A stretch of DNA of 64,000 nt from Geothrix fermentans DSM 14018 (GTDB lineage Bacteria; Acidobacteriota; Holophagae; Holophagales; Holophagaceae), in assembly GCF_000428885.1 (NCBI RefSeq), contig NZ_AUAU01000008.1:1-64000 (forward strand), in the 5' to 3' direction. The notes under the pieces were generated by a model, which was given only the letters and a program-made list of their open reading frames with translations, did not search any database and had not been told where the DNA came from. The translations under genes were made by a program, and so were the position numbers. Positions 16,719-25,963 of this stretch are shown piece by piece. Numbering within the stretch: position 1 is the first letter of the stretch; the number at the start of each line of letters is the position of its first letter.

Positions 16719-17909
16719 CTAGACGCGCTCGAAGATGGCGGCGATGCCCTGGCCGCCGCCGATGCAGAGCGTGACGAGGGCATAGCGCCCGCCGATGCGA
16801 TGGAGCTCGTAGATGGCCTTCACGGCGAGGATGGCCCCCGAGGCCCCGATGGGGTGTCCCAGGGCCACGGCGCCGCCGTTGGGGTTGGTCTTGGCGGGAT
16901 CGAGCCCCAGGGCCTTCGCCACCGTGAGCGCCTGGGCCGCGAAGGCCTCGTTCGCCTCGATCACGTCCATGTCCTGGAGGGCGAGCCCGGCCTTGGCCAG
17001 GGCCTGCTGGACGGCGGGGATGGGGCCTTCGCCCATGTAGGAGGGATCCACGCCGCCCAGTCCCCAGCCCGCGACGCGGGCCATGGCCTTGAAGCCGCTG
17101 CGGGCAGCGAAGCCCCCCTCCGCCAGCACCAGGGCCGCGGCGCCGTCGTTGAGGCTGGAGGCGTTGCCGGCGGTGACCGTGCCGCCTTCGGGCTTGAAGG
17201 CCGGCTTCAGCTTGGCGAGGTCCGCCAGGCTCACGCCCTCGCGCGGGTGCTCGTCCCGGTCGAACACCACGGTCCCCTTCTTCGTCACCTGCTCGATGGG
17301 GAGGATCTGATCCTTGAACCGCCCCTCGGCGATGGCCTGGGCCGCGCGGCGGTGGGACTCCACCGAGAAGGCGTCCTGGTCTTCGCGGGTGATGCCCCAC
17401 TTCACGGCCAGGTTCTCGGCGGTGATGCCCATGTGCATCCCCTGGAAGGGGTCCGTCAGGGCGCCCACCATCATGTCCAGGAGCCTGGTGTCGCCCATGC
17501 GGGCGCCCCAGCGGGCCTGGGGCATCAGGTAGCCGGCGCGGCTCATGGACTCCACGCCGCCGCCGAGGGTCACCTCGGCTTCGCCCAGGGCGATCTGCTG
17601 CGCCGCGTTCACCACCGCCTGCAGGCCCGAGCCGCAGAGGCGGTTCACACCCATGGCCTGGGACCCGTGGCTCATGCCGCCCTTCACGCAGGAGACGCGG
17701 GAGACGTACATGTCCTTGGGCTCGGTGTGGATGATGTGGCCGAAGAAGCCCTGGGACACGGCGCCGGGATCCACCCCCGCCCGCCGGATGGCCTCCTTCA
17801 CCACCCGCTGCCCCAGGTCCGTGGGGGAGAAGTCCTTCAGGCCCCCGTTGTAGTCGCCGATGGCGGTTCGCACGCCGCTCAGCACCAGGATGTCGCGCTG
17901 GACGCCCAT
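16719..17909 (-). CDS. phaA: Acetyl-CoA C-acetyltransferase (thiolase)
   Basis: Protein of 396 residues, full length for a type II biosynthetic/degradative thiolase. The acyl-binding Cys is C92 in NRLCGSGLQAV. The catalytic His is in GHPIGASG and the proton-shuttling Cys in TLCIGGGQG. It condenses two acetyl-CoA to acetoacetyl-CoA, or cleaves 3-oxoacyl-CoA. It lies 19 bp downstream of the acetoacetyl-CoA reductase gene, a standard phaB-phaA pairing, and upstream of the porin and importer genes on the same strand. The symbol follows this pairing; no PHA synthase is visible in the window, so use in beta-oxidation is equally possible. Confidence 0.9.
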   Translation of the reverse strand: MGVQRDILVLSGVRTAIGDYNGGLKDFSPTDLGQRVVKEAIRRAGVDPGAVSQGFFGHIIHTEPKDMYVSRVSCVKGGMSHGSQAMGVNRLCGSGLQAVVNAAQQIALGEAEVTLGGGVESMSRAGYLMPQARWGARMGDTRLLDMMVGALTDPFQGMHMGITAENLAVKWGITREDQDAFSVESHRRAAQAIAEGRFKDQILPIEQVTKKGTVVFDRDEHPREGVSLADLAKLKPAFKPEGGTVTAGNASSLNDGAAALVLAEGGFAARSGFKAMARVAGWGLGGVDPSYMGEGPIPAVQQALAKAGLALQDMDVIEANEAFAAQALTVAKALGLDPAKTNPNGGAVALGHPIGASGAILAVKAIYELHRIGGRYALVTLCIGGGQGIAAIFERV

Positions 17910-17928
17910 GGCTCGCTCCTTTCCGGCC

Positions 17929-18669
17929 CTAGGCCATGTGCATGCCGCCGTTGATGTTGAGGGTCGCGCCCGTCATGTAGCCGGCGAGTTCCGAGGCCAG
18001 GTAGACCACCAGGGCCCCGATCTCCTCGGGCTTGCCGAAGCGCTGCATGGGGATGGAGGTGCGGATGCCCTCGCGCACGTCCTCGCGGATGGCCATGACC
18101 ATGTCGGTGCCGATGTAGCCCGGCGCGATGGCGTTCACGGTCACGCCCTTGGTGACCAGCTCCTGGGCGATGGCCTTCGTGAAGCCCAGGCAGCCGGCCT
18201 TGGCGGCGGAGTAGTTGGCCTGGCCCGCCTGGCCCTTCACGCCGTTCACGGAGGAGATGTTGATGATGCGCCCGAAGCCCCGCTCGGCCATGCCGGGCGA
18301 GATGGCATGCGTCACGTTGAAGAGGCTGGTGAGGTTGGTGGCGATCACCGCGTCCCACATGGCCCGGTCCATCTTCGGGAAGAACTTGTCGCGGGTGATG
18401 CCCGCGTTGTTCACCAGCACGTCGATGGGGCCGAGCGCCGCGGTGATGGCGGCGGCCATGGCGGCGCAGCCGGCCTCGTCCGTCACGTCCGCTTCGGCCA
18501 CGAAGAAGTCGAAGCCCAGGGCCTTCTGGGCGGCCAGCCACTCATCCTTGGGGGGGAAGCCGGGCAGGCAGTTGGCGGCGACGCGATAGCCTTCCTTGGC
18601 CAGGGCCTGGCAGATGGCCGTGCCGAGTCCGCCCATGGCGCCGGTCACGAGAGCAACCTTCTTGGTCAT
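17929..18669 (-). CDS. phaB: Acetoacetyl-CoA reductase (short-chain dehydrogenase)
   Basis: Protein of 246 residues with the classical SDR layout: cofactor loop TGAMGGLG, VNNAGITRD, Ser in NISSVNG and the YSAAKAG catalytic Tyr/Lys. Length and motifs match PhaB, which reduces acetoacetyl-CoA to (R)-3-hydroxybutyryl-CoA with NADPH. FabG-type 3-oxoacyl reductase is the main alternative. It is the first gene of the long minus-strand unit running to the hydrolase at 9620. A candidate TetR operator lies 255 bp upstream at 18924. The (R)-stereochemistry agrees with the MaoC-type hydratase of the same regulon. Confidence 0.87.
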   Translation of the reverse strand: MTKKVALVTGAMGGLGTAICQALAKEGYRVAANCLPGFPPKDEWLAAQKALGFDFFVAEADVTDEAGCAAMAAAITAALGPIDVLVNNAGITRDKFFPKMDRAMWDAVIATNLTSLFNVTHAISPGMAERGFGRIINISSVNGVKGQAGQANYSAAKAGCLGFTKAIAQELVTKGVTVNAIAPGYIGTDMVMAIREDVREGIRTSIPMQRFGKPEEIGALVVYLASELAGYMTGATLNINGGMHMA

Positions 18670-18923
18670 GTCTGTGGTCCTTCAGGGGAACGCCTGACCT
18701 CGGTCAGACGGTGTGGGAAGAGAAGGGAGATGGCCCTCCCGCCGGGACGGGCCGTGGTCCGGAACCGGCCCTGCGGAGGGGCGCCGGCGGGGAGGGTGAG
18801 AAGTGATTCCGGCCTCCGCCGGCTCCGGGTGATCGCTCCGGCGCGCAGCCCGGCCGGGTCGCCCAGGGGGGACCCCGCTCCGTACGCCTTGACGCCTACG
18901 TGCATTCGGTTGTCCATAAGAAG

Positions 18924-18941
18924 TGAATCAGCTCTCATCTG
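18924..18941. promoter_or_regulatory. Candidate operator of the tandem TetR regulator (site 3)
   Basis: TGAATCAGCTCTCATCTG shares 14 consecutive bases (GAATCAGCTCTCAT) with the site at 6561, 12.4 kb away, and matches the arms of the site at 6310. It lies upstream of phaB, the first gene of the nine-gene minus-strand unit. A weaker relative, CGAATCATTTCTCATCAT, is at 19067-19084. Confidence 0.62.
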
Positions 18942-19066
18942 ATTACGCCGGTTCATCGCCCACCACAAGAGAGAATCTTTAGCCCTGATTGATTCCGAGT
19001 GAAACGATTTGTCGGCTATTTATTAAAATAATTTATGATATACAATTATCAGCCTTTGTTGATGAA

Positions 19067-19084
19067 CGAATCATTTCTCATCAT
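19067..19084. promoter_or_regulatory. Possible weaker copy of the tandem TetR operator (site 4)
   Basis: CGAATCATTTCTCATCAT keeps GAATCA-N4-TCAT but differs in the centre. It follows an AT-rich run (about 19010-19066) that stands out in this GC-rich window and could hold a promoter. About 400 bp separate it from phaB. It may be a second regulator contact or chance. Confidence 0.35.
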
Positions 19085-20098
19085 CCCGCAGGCCCCAGGC
19101 AGGGGAACCTCGCCCCGCCCGGGCGGGGTCGGGGGGCCGTGCACAGAACCTGGGCGCTCCAGCCATCGGCCACCGCTGCTCCATCAAAGGGGTTTGCGCC
19201 TTCAGAAGCAACCAGGATGCCAGGGGACCCCTCGCCTCAAGCCTCGCCTGCGCAACCTTTAGAGTCGCCGATGCCGGATGGCAGGCATCCCACCAGTCCA
19301 CAATCGGAGACGCATCTCGATTCGGAGACGATGAAGGGTGCGCGGAGGGATGCAGCTACTCTCTGGTAGGTTTCGAGAGCGCCTGGACCAAAGCCCATCA
19401 TCCAGCCGTGTTCTTTGCCTTGGTCATCAGAATCAGGGGGCTTCCACCCGGCCCATGCCCACCTGGGAGATGCCAGGCGGCACCGTCTGGTGGTGTTCGA
19501 AGATGTGATGGGGTGAGGCGGGCATCCAAGGGCCAGTAAGCCCCCCGGATCCCTGGGCTCACCAATTCCCCAAGTGCGGATGGTGCATGAGGGGGCATCC
19601 CGTATTGCACCTACAGCCCTGGCATTCCGGATATGTAGCGCCAGGAGGGAGCCGCACCTCGAACCCCGCGCCGCCGTTTCTCCAGGGGTTTCGCTCCTAC
19701 CTGACTGTCGCTTTGCGTCATTCGAGGCTTTCAAAGGTCATCTGGCCAATGGGCATGACACCCTCAGTTTCGAGAGATCGAGTAGACAAAGTTTGTCGCA
19801 ATCCCCCTCCGTGGGGGGCCCCGCCAAGGAGGGAGCCAAAAGAATCCGTGGCCTGCTCTCTCGAACCTCGCAAGGTAAGAATCTCGAGGAGAGTCGGGAT
19901 ACCGCAGGTCTGGGCCACGAATCGACTGCGCGATTGTCGCTCTCATCCGCACTGTTCAGCACCGCCGAATCGGCACCGAGTTCCGGCGATGCCCCCTCGA
20001 TGGGAATTGGGCGTTCCCCGCCCCGGGCGGAAGTAGCTGCTTCGTATTAAACACGAAGGACCAGGCTGATCGGCCTAGTCCTCGTTGCTTGCTGTTGC

Positions 20099-20124
20099 TG
20101 GCTCCGGAGGAGGGATTTGAACCC
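20099..20124 (-). repeat. Duplicated 3' end of tRNA-Asn (att-like direct repeat)
   Basis: The 26 bases at 20099-20124 are identical to 20277-20302, which form the CCA end, acceptor 3' strand and most of the T-arm of the tRNA-Asn gene. The copy has no anticodon or D-arm, so it is not a working tRNA. Copies of a tRNA 3' end are typical footprints of integrase-mediated insertion, or remains of a tandem tRNA duplication. The 152 bp between the copies contain GC-rich hairpins and the tRNA terminator but no gene. Confidence 0.7.
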
Positions 20125-20238
20125 GTTGCCGGCATCCACTCGCGCTTCTTCCGCTCCGGCAGCGCCTCTGCGCTGCCTCCACGGCGCGCTCGCGGGCCGG
20201 CTGCCACTCGGGCGTTCGAACCCGCCGACTCTCCACCC

Positions 20239-20277
20239 AAAAAGCAATGAGGTCCCAACGGGACCTCATTGCTTTTT
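20239..20277 (-). terminator. Rho-independent terminator after tRNA-Asn
   Basis: A perfect 18-bp inverted repeat surrounds a 3-base loop. The arms are 20239-20256 and 20260-20277, each ending in five A or T. On the minus strand it lies directly behind the CCA end of tRNA-Asn, and its U-run would release the transcript. Confidence 0.85.
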
Positions 20278-20352
20278 GGCTCCGGAGGAGGGATTTGAAC
20301 CCCCGACCTAGTGATTAACAGTCACCCGCTCTGACCCCTGAGCTACTCCGGA
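20277..20352 (-). tRNA. tRNA-Asn (GTT), CCA encoded
   Basis: The minus strand folds into a complete cloverleaf. Acceptor strands TCCGGAG and CTCCGGA pair fully. The D-arm is GCTCAGGGGTCAGAGC, the anticodon loop CTGTTAA has anticodon GTT (Asn) and the T-loop is TTCAAAT. The discriminator base is G and CCA is encoded at 20277-20279. The terminator hairpin starts inside the CCA end. It is the only intact tRNA gene seen in the window. Confidence 0.95.
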
Positions 20353-20433
20353 AAGGGCGAAGGTCCATTCTACCGGAGGCGGGCCTAGATTCAAGCGGGG
20401 AGCGACGGGACCTGTGATCCCGGTCGCGGAGCC

Positions 20434-21018
20434 CTAGTTCTTCTGGAGTTCCATGAGGATCTGGCGGGCGGCTGCCTTGAGGGTCTCGATGACGCCGGTG
20501 CCCTGGCTGGCCACGGCCTCGATCATGGGCTCGCCCCGGAAGCGGAGCAGGCGCTCCATCTCGGGCACGGGCACGGCAGAGGGCATGTCGCGCTTGTTCA
20601 GCTGGAGGACGTAGGGGATCGACCGAACGTCGAAGCCATTCTCCTTGAGGTTGGTGGCCAGGTTCGCGATGGACTCGATGTTGGCCTCCATGCGCGCCTT
20701 CTGGCTGTCAGCCACGAAGATGATGCCGTCGCACCCGCGGAGGATGAGCTTGCGGCTGGCGTCGTAGAAGACCTGGCCGGGCACGGTGTAGAGGTGGAAG
20801 CGCACCTTGAAGCCCTTGACCATGCCCATGTCCAGCGGCAGAAAATCGAAGAAGAGCGTGCGGTCCGTCTCGGTGGCGAGGCTGACGAGCTTACCCTTCT
20901 TGTCCGGGTTGGCCTGCTCGTAGATCCACTGGATGTTCGTCGTCTTCCCGCAGAGGCCGGGCCCGTAGTAGACGATCTTGCAGTTGATCTCGCGGGACGC
21001 GTAGTTGATGAAGGTCAT
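20434..21018 (-). CDS. mglA: MglA-type small Ras-like GTPase
   Basis: Protein of 194 residues. The P-loop is GPGLCGKTTN (about residues 19-28), followed by a DxxG-type region replaced by TVPGQVFYDASR, as in MglA, and the guanine-specificity motif NKRDMPSA. MglA proteins set cell polarity and control type IV pilus or gliding motility. In its GTP form it sits at the leading pole, and a roadblock protein (MglB) stimulates hydrolysis. The gene is 15 bp downstream of a roadblock-domain gene, the usual MglBA order. The Shine-Dalgarno sequence is weak, so coupling to the upstream gene is likely. Confidence 0.92.
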   Translation of the reverse strand: MTFINYASREINCKIVYYGPGLCGKTTNIQWIYEQANPDKKGKLVSLATETDRTLFFDFLPLDMGMVKGFKVRFHLYTVPGQVFYDASRKLILRGCDGIIFVADSQKARMEANIESIANLATNLKENGFDVRSIPYVLQLNKRDMPSAVPVPEMERLLRFRGEPMIEAVASQGTGVIETLKAAARQILMELQKN

Positions 21019-21033
21019 GTGGCGGCCCCGGTG

Positions 21034-21531
21034 TCAGTCGCCGAAGAGCCGGTCGATGTCTTCGTCCGTGATCTCCGAGAAGGGGCTCTCGAAGCGGTTG
21101 CCGCCGTCGGATTCCTTCTGCGCGCGCTGCTCGACCTGGTCGAAGATCTCCTGCAGCTCCTTGCTGGCCTTCTTCACGCGCAGGCGCACCAGCGCGAGGC
21201 TGGAGTTCTGGTCGAAGATCACCACCAGGATCCCGCGCTTGCCCACGATGGAGATGTGCAGGTTGTCCTTCTCGCCCTCGTGGAAGAGGAGGCTGAACTC
21301 CTTCTCGCCGATGAGCTTCGCCAGGCCGTCCGTGGCGGCCACGTTGCCGGCGGTGAGGGAGGCGAGGCTGGTGGCGTCGATGCTCTTCACGTCGCCGGCG
21401 GCGGCGATCTGCTGGCCGTTCTTGTCCACCAGGAACACCACCTTGGCGGAGGCGTCCTTCTGGAGGCGGCCGATGATCTCGTGGAGGAGTTTGTACTCCT
21501 CCTCGAACATGATGAGATCAAGCTTTGCCAC
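21034..21531 (-). CDS. Roadblock/LC7-domain protein, MglB-like partner of MglA
   Basis: Protein of 165 residues from GTG 21531, chosen because GGAGG lies five bases upstream; an ATG further upstream lacks a site. Residues about 10-120 form a roadblock/LC7 domain (VVFLVDKNGQQIAAAGD, TDGLAKLIGEKEFSLLFHEGEKDNLHISIVG). An acidic C-terminal tail after 125 (EIFDQVEQRAQKESDGG, DEDIDRLFGD) is longer than in typical MglB. It probably acts as the GAP or effector of the MglA encoded immediately downstream. Placing it as MglB rests on the pairing and is fairly safe; sequence divergence leaves room for another regulator role. Confidence 0.85.
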   Translation of the reverse strand: MAKLDLIMFEEEYKLLHEIIGRLQKDASAKVVFLVDKNGQQIAAAGDVKSIDATSLASLTAGNVAATDGLAKLIGEKEFSLLFHEGEKDNLHISIVGKRGILVVIFDQNSSLALVRLRVKKASKELQEIFDQVEQRAQKESDGGNRFESPFSEITDEDIDRLFGD

Positions 21532-21573
21532 AAGAACCTCCGCCGGGACTGCTATCTGTGAGGATAGCACTGT

Positions 21574-22419
21574 TCAGTAGGCCCCCGACCCGGCTCCCCC
21601 CTGAATCACCGCCACGGAGGCGGAAAGCCCCAGGCGCGTGGCCCCGGCCAGGACCATGGCCAGCGCACCCTCATAGGTGCGGATGCCGCCGGAGGCCTTC
21701 ACGCCCATGCCCGTGCCCACGGTCCGGCGCATGAGGGCCACGTCGGCCTCGGTGGCGCCCCCGGTGGAGAAGCCCGTGGAGGTCTTCACGAAGTCGAGGC
21801 CCGCTTCCAGGGCCAGGCTGGAGGCCCGCTCCTTCTCCCCGTCCGTGAGGAGGCAGGTCTCCAGGATCACCTTGAGCACCGTGGGCGCGGGAACAGCGGC
21901 CCTCAGGCCCTCCAGGTCCCGCCGCATCGTCTCCCAGTCGCCGCCCTTGGCCGCGCCGATGGCCAGCACCATGTCCACCTCCTGCGCCCCGTCCGCCACG
22001 GCAACTTCCGCCTCGTGGGCCTTGGCGCGGAGGGAGGAGGCCCCCAGGGGGAAGCCCACCACGGTGCAGGTGCGCACGGCGCTGCCCTTCAGGAGGGAGG
22101 CGGCCAGGGGCACCCAGAGCGGGTTCACGCAGACCGAGGCGAAGCCGTGCTTCAGGGCCTCGGCGCAGAGGGCCTCCACCTGGGCCCCGGTGGCCTCGGC
22201 CTTCAGCAGGGTGTGGTCGATGAGGGGGGCCAGGTCCCAGGGCCCCGCAGGCAGAGCCGCCTGAGCCGTGGTCCGGTGATGGAGCCCTGTAGAGTCCCTC
22301 AGAAGGCAGGCCCCCTCCACGCACCCCAGGAGCTGGGGCCGGCGGCCTGCGGGGATGGGCTGGAGGCGGGCGCGAATCTCTGCGGTGAGGTCGAGGAGCG
22401 GATCGATCATGGGTTCCAT
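21574..22419 (-). CDS. deoC: Deoxyribose-phosphate aldolase
   Basis: Protein of 281 residues, about 60 longer than typical DeoC because of an N-terminal extension before the aldolase core (which begins near [13 protein letters not shown]). The Schiff-base Lys is in DFVKTSTGF and the second active-site Lys in [19 protein letters not shown] and FPLGASS are standard. It splits 2-deoxyribose-5-phosphate into glyceraldehyde-3-phosphate and acetaldehyde in nucleoside salvage. It is upstream of the mglB-mglA pair on the same strand, with a 42-bp gap. The role of the extension, which contains two Cys, is unknown. Confidence 0.93.
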   Translation of the reverse strand: MEPMIDPLLDLTAEIRARLQPIPAGRRPQLLGCVEGACLLRDSTGLHHRTTAQAALPAGPWDLAPLIDHTLLKAEATGAQVEALCAEALKHGFASVCVNPLWVPLAASLLKGSAVRTCTVVGFPLGASSLRAKAHEAEVAVADGAQEVDMVLAIGAAKGGDWETMRRDLEGLRAAVPAPTVLKVILETCLLTDGEKERASSLALEAGLDFVKTSTGFSTGGATEADVALMRRTVGTGMGVKASGGIRTYEGALAMVLAGATRLGLSASVAVIQGGAGSGAY

Positions 22420-22456
22420 GATGGCCCCGGGGCGACCCGCCGGAAAGCCGTACGCG

Positions 22457-22482
22457 AAAAAGCGGGCCGGAGCCCGCTTTTT
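22457..22482 (-). terminator. Rho-independent terminator after the Lys/Ala-rich gene
   Basis: Perfect 11-bp stem (AAAAAGCGGGC and its complement) with loop CGGA. The A/T ends give U-runs in both directions, but it lies 19 bp past the stop of the minus-strand Lys/Ala-rich gene, which it most likely serves. Confidence 0.85.
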
Positions 22483-22501
22483 CGTGGATCGGTGGAGCGT
22501 G

Positions 22502-23314
22502 TTACTTCTTGGCGGCGGGGGCGGCAGGAGCGGCGGGCTCAGCCTTCTTCTCGGCCTTCTTGGCAGCCTTCTTGGCCTTCTTCTCGGCCTTGGGAGCGGC
22601 CTCGGCCTTCTTCTCCTCGGCGGTCATGGCCTTCTTGGCCTCGGCCTTCTTCTCAGCCTTCTTCTCGGCCTTCTTCTCAGCCTTGGGCTCGGCCTTCTTC
22701 TCGGCCTTCTTCTCCTCGGCGGTCACGGCCTTCTTCTCGGCGGCGGGAGCGGCGGGCTCGGCCTTCTTGGCAGCCTTCTTCGCCTTCTTGGCCTTCTTCT
22801 CAGCCTTGGGAGCGGCCTCAGCCTTCTTCTCCTCGGCGGTCATGGCCTTCTTCTCGGCGGCAGGGGCGGCGGGCTCGGCCTTCTTCTCGGCCTTCTTGTG
22901 GTGCTTCTTGGCCTTCTTCTCGGCCTTGGGGGCGTCAGCCTTCTTCTCGTCGGCCTTCTTCTCCTCGGCGGTCAGAGCCTTCTTGGCCTCGGCCTTCTTC
23001 TCCGCCTTCTTCTCTTCCTTCTTGGGCTCGGCCTTCTTCTCGGCCTTCTTCTCCTCGGCGGTCATGGCCTTCTTGGCCTCGGCCTTCTTCTCAGCCTTCT
23101 TCTCTTCCTTCTTGGGCTCGGCCTTCTTCTCGGCCTTCTTCTCCTCGGCGGTCAGGGCCTTCTTGGCCTCTTCCTTCTTGGGCTCGGCCTTCTTCTCAGC
23201 CTTCTTCTCGGCCTTCTTGGTCTCGACCTTCTTCGCCTCGGGCTTCTTCGCCTCTTCCGCGAAGACGGGGCTGATCAGAGCGGCGGCGACGAGCAGCGCA
23301 GCAAGCTTCTTCAT
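22502..23314 (-). CDS. Secreted Lys/Ala/Glu-rich repeat protein
   Basis: Protein of 270 residues. A clear Sec signal peptide is at 1-19 ([18 protein letters not shown]). The rest uses almost only K, A, E and P, in imperfect repeats such as [25 protein letters not shown] and [12 protein letters not shown]. Each longer unit is separated by a (M/L/V)TAEE block. It should be highly charged, extended or helical, and located in the periplasm or outside the cell. ATG 23314 has GGGAG upstream and matches the signal peptide. A terminator follows. Histone-H1-like proteins have similar composition, but the signal peptide argues against DNA binding. Function unknown; envelope spacing or binding of polyanions are possibilities. 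Confidence 0.8.
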   Translation of the reverse strand: MKKLAALLVAAALISPVFAEEAKKPEAKKVETKKAEKKAEKKAEPKKEEAKKALTAEEKKAEKKAEPKKEEKKAEKKAEAKKAMTAEEKKAEKKAEPKKEEKKAEKKAEAKKALTAEEKKADEKKADAPKAEKKAKKHHKKAEKKAEPAAPAAEKKAMTAEEKKAEAAPKAEKKAKKAKKAAKKAEPAAPAAEKKAVTAEEKKAEKKAEPKAEKKAEKKAEKKAEAKKAMTAEEKKAEAAPKAEKKAKKAAKKAEKKAEPAAPAAPAAKK

Positions 23315-23477
23315 GGGGATTCTCCCTGGGTTGATCCGGCACGGCCGGAAGTGAACCCAAGGAAGCACGATCCGAGCCAACATTTAATTATTGAAAATGA
23401 TGGTTTTGGATTTTGAAAATGGAACTGTTCGGCGTTGCGTTCTGCAACCTGTCGCAGCCTGCGACGGCCCGGCGGCT

Positions 23478-24848
<1,371 letters not shown>

Positions 24849-24933
24849 CGCCACCCCCTTCAAGAAGGTATCCCACCTGGCCACACCGAGGCTCCTGGCG
24901 TATCCTCAGCCCATCCCATCCTCGGAGATTTCC

Positions 24934-25668
24934 ATGCGAACCCTTCTGACTCTTGCCATCGGAGCACTTCTTTCCGCGACCAGCCTCCTGGCGGGCGACC
25001 TCACCATCACCTCCCAGGTCACGGGCAAGGGCGCCATGGCCAAGGACGGCTCCCAGGTCCAGTACCTCAGCGCCACCCGGATGCGGATCAATCACGCCGG
25101 CTCGAAGCTCGACAGCCTGGTGGACTACGGCCACGAGGTGATCTACAGCATCGACCACGGCAAGAAGACCATCACCAAGCTCACCTTCAAGGACATGGCG
25201 GAGACCATGCAGGCCCTGGAGGACCAGATGGCCGGCATGCCCGAGATGGTCACGAAGATGATGTTCGGCGACGTGTCCGAGGTGAAGGTCGAGCAGCTGG
25301 GAACGGACACGGTGCTGGGCCGCCCCTGCAAGAAGGTGCGCATCACCCTCGGCAAGATGGTGGAGGACCTGAGCATCGATCCCTCCCTCCAGTTCCCCGT
25401 CAAGGACTACGCCAAGTCCATGGCCATGCTGAACCGCGTGCCCGGTCCCATGGGCGCCCTCTTCAAGCGGGTCTATCAGGAGACGGCCAAGCTCAAGGGC
25501 GTGCCCCTCAGGACCCACATCAGCGGCCTCCTGGGCACGGACGTGACCACCGAGGCCACGGCGGTGTCCATGGCGCCCATCCCCGAGAGCACCTGGGCCC
25601 TGCCCGCGGGCTACACCATGAAGGATGGCGGCAAGGAGATGAAGGACGCCGCGAAGGGGAGGCGGTAG
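24934..25668 (+). CDS. Secreted protein of DUF4412-like type
   Basis: Protein of 244 residues with a Sec signal peptide (TLLTLAIGALLSATSLLA). The mature part is rich in beta strands (DLTITSQVTGKG, VQYLSATRMRIN) and has a methionine-rich centre (MPEMVTKMMF). This fits DUF4412, proteins related to LolA-like folds that act in the periplasm. One Cys is in GRPCKKVRI, a pattern common to the family. The start ATG 24934 follows CGGAG; the frame is open far upstream but without a signal. It is divergent from the NtrC-type regulator with 85 bp between them. The molecular role is unknown. Confidence 0.72.
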   Translation: MRTLLTLAIGALLSATSLLAGDLTITSQVTGKGAMAKDGSQVQYLSATRMRINHAGSKLDSLVDYGHEVIYSIDHGKKTITKLTFKDMAETMQALEDQMAGMPEMVTKMMFGDVSEVKVEQLGTDTVLGRPCKKVRITLGKMVEDLSIDPSLQFPVKDYAKSMAMLNRVPGPMGALFKRVYQETAKLKGVPLRTHISGLLGTDVTTEATAVSMAPIPESTWALPAGYTMKDGGKEMKDAAKGRR

Positions 25669-25723
25669 ACTGGGCGGGGCCCCCTGGCGATCCGTCGGCG
25701 GGCCCCTTCCTTGCGGAATCCCC

Positions 25724-25963
25724 ATGAGCGCCCAACCCTCCTTCGACGATGGCCTGGACCGGCTGGAGTCCCTGGTGCAGCAGCTGGAATCCGGCAGCCT
25801 CAGCCTGGAGGAGGCGCTGGCCCGCTTCGAGGAAGGCGTCCAGCTCAGCCAGGCCCTCCAGAAGCAGCTGGCGGAAGCCCAGCGCAAGGTGGAGGTCCTC
25901 AAGGCGGGCCTGGGCGGCGAGTACCGGGCCGAACCCCTGGATGAAGGCGGGGAAGGCCGATGA
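25724..25963 (+). CDS. xseB: Exodeoxyribonuclease VII small subunit
   Basis: Protein of 79 residues, the usual size. It shows the XseB pattern FDDGLDRLESLVQQLESGSLSLEEALARFEEGVQLSQ, given here in two parts: LDRLESLVQQLESG and SLEEALARFEEG. A helical tail follows. It pairs with XseA to cut single-stranded DNA to oligonucleotides; xseA is not in the window. The stop overlaps the ispA start as ATGA. The xseB-ispA-dxs order is common in many bacteria, which supports all three calls. Confidence 0.93.
   Translation: MSAQPSFDDGLDRLESLVQQLESGSLSLEEALARFEEGVQLSQALQKQLAEAQRKVEVLKAGLGGEYRAEPLDEGGEGR

Larger units (their letters stand above)
18670..20098. other. Gene-free stretch between phaB and the tRNA-Asn region
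   Basis: Apart from the operator candidates near 18.9-19.1 kb, nothing recognisable is seen here. Short open frames exist on both strands, but none has a ribosome-binding site, a familiar domain or consistent codon use. The part from about 19.0 to 20.1 kb is less GC-rich than the flanks. It ends in two hairpins: CTTCGT-N7-ACGAAG at 20040-20058, and a near-perfect stem at about 20059-20082. It may be decayed mobile DNA next to a tRNA target, but no integrase or transposase remnant is visible. Confidence 0.5.

Noticed and set aside
19237-20050. Several short frames on both strands in the gene-free stretch
   Set aside because: No ribosome sites, no familiar domains and mutually overlapping frames; none is more convincing than the others.
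20125-20238. Possible second tRNA between the tRNA-Asn repeat copies (a TTCGAAC T-loop-like word at about 20214)
   Set aside because: The flanking bases do not form a proper T-stem and no acceptor or anticodon arm can be drawn.
22502-23280. CRISPR-like regular repeat
   Set aside because: The repetition is protein-level (KKAE/TAEE) with no constant repeat-spacer pattern. No CRISPR array was seen anywhere in the window.
22509-23354. Plus-strand frame of Ala/Phe/Ser repeats opposite the Lys/Ala-rich gene
   Set aside because: It is the mirror of the KKAE repeats; the minus-strand reading has a signal peptide, ribosome site and terminator.
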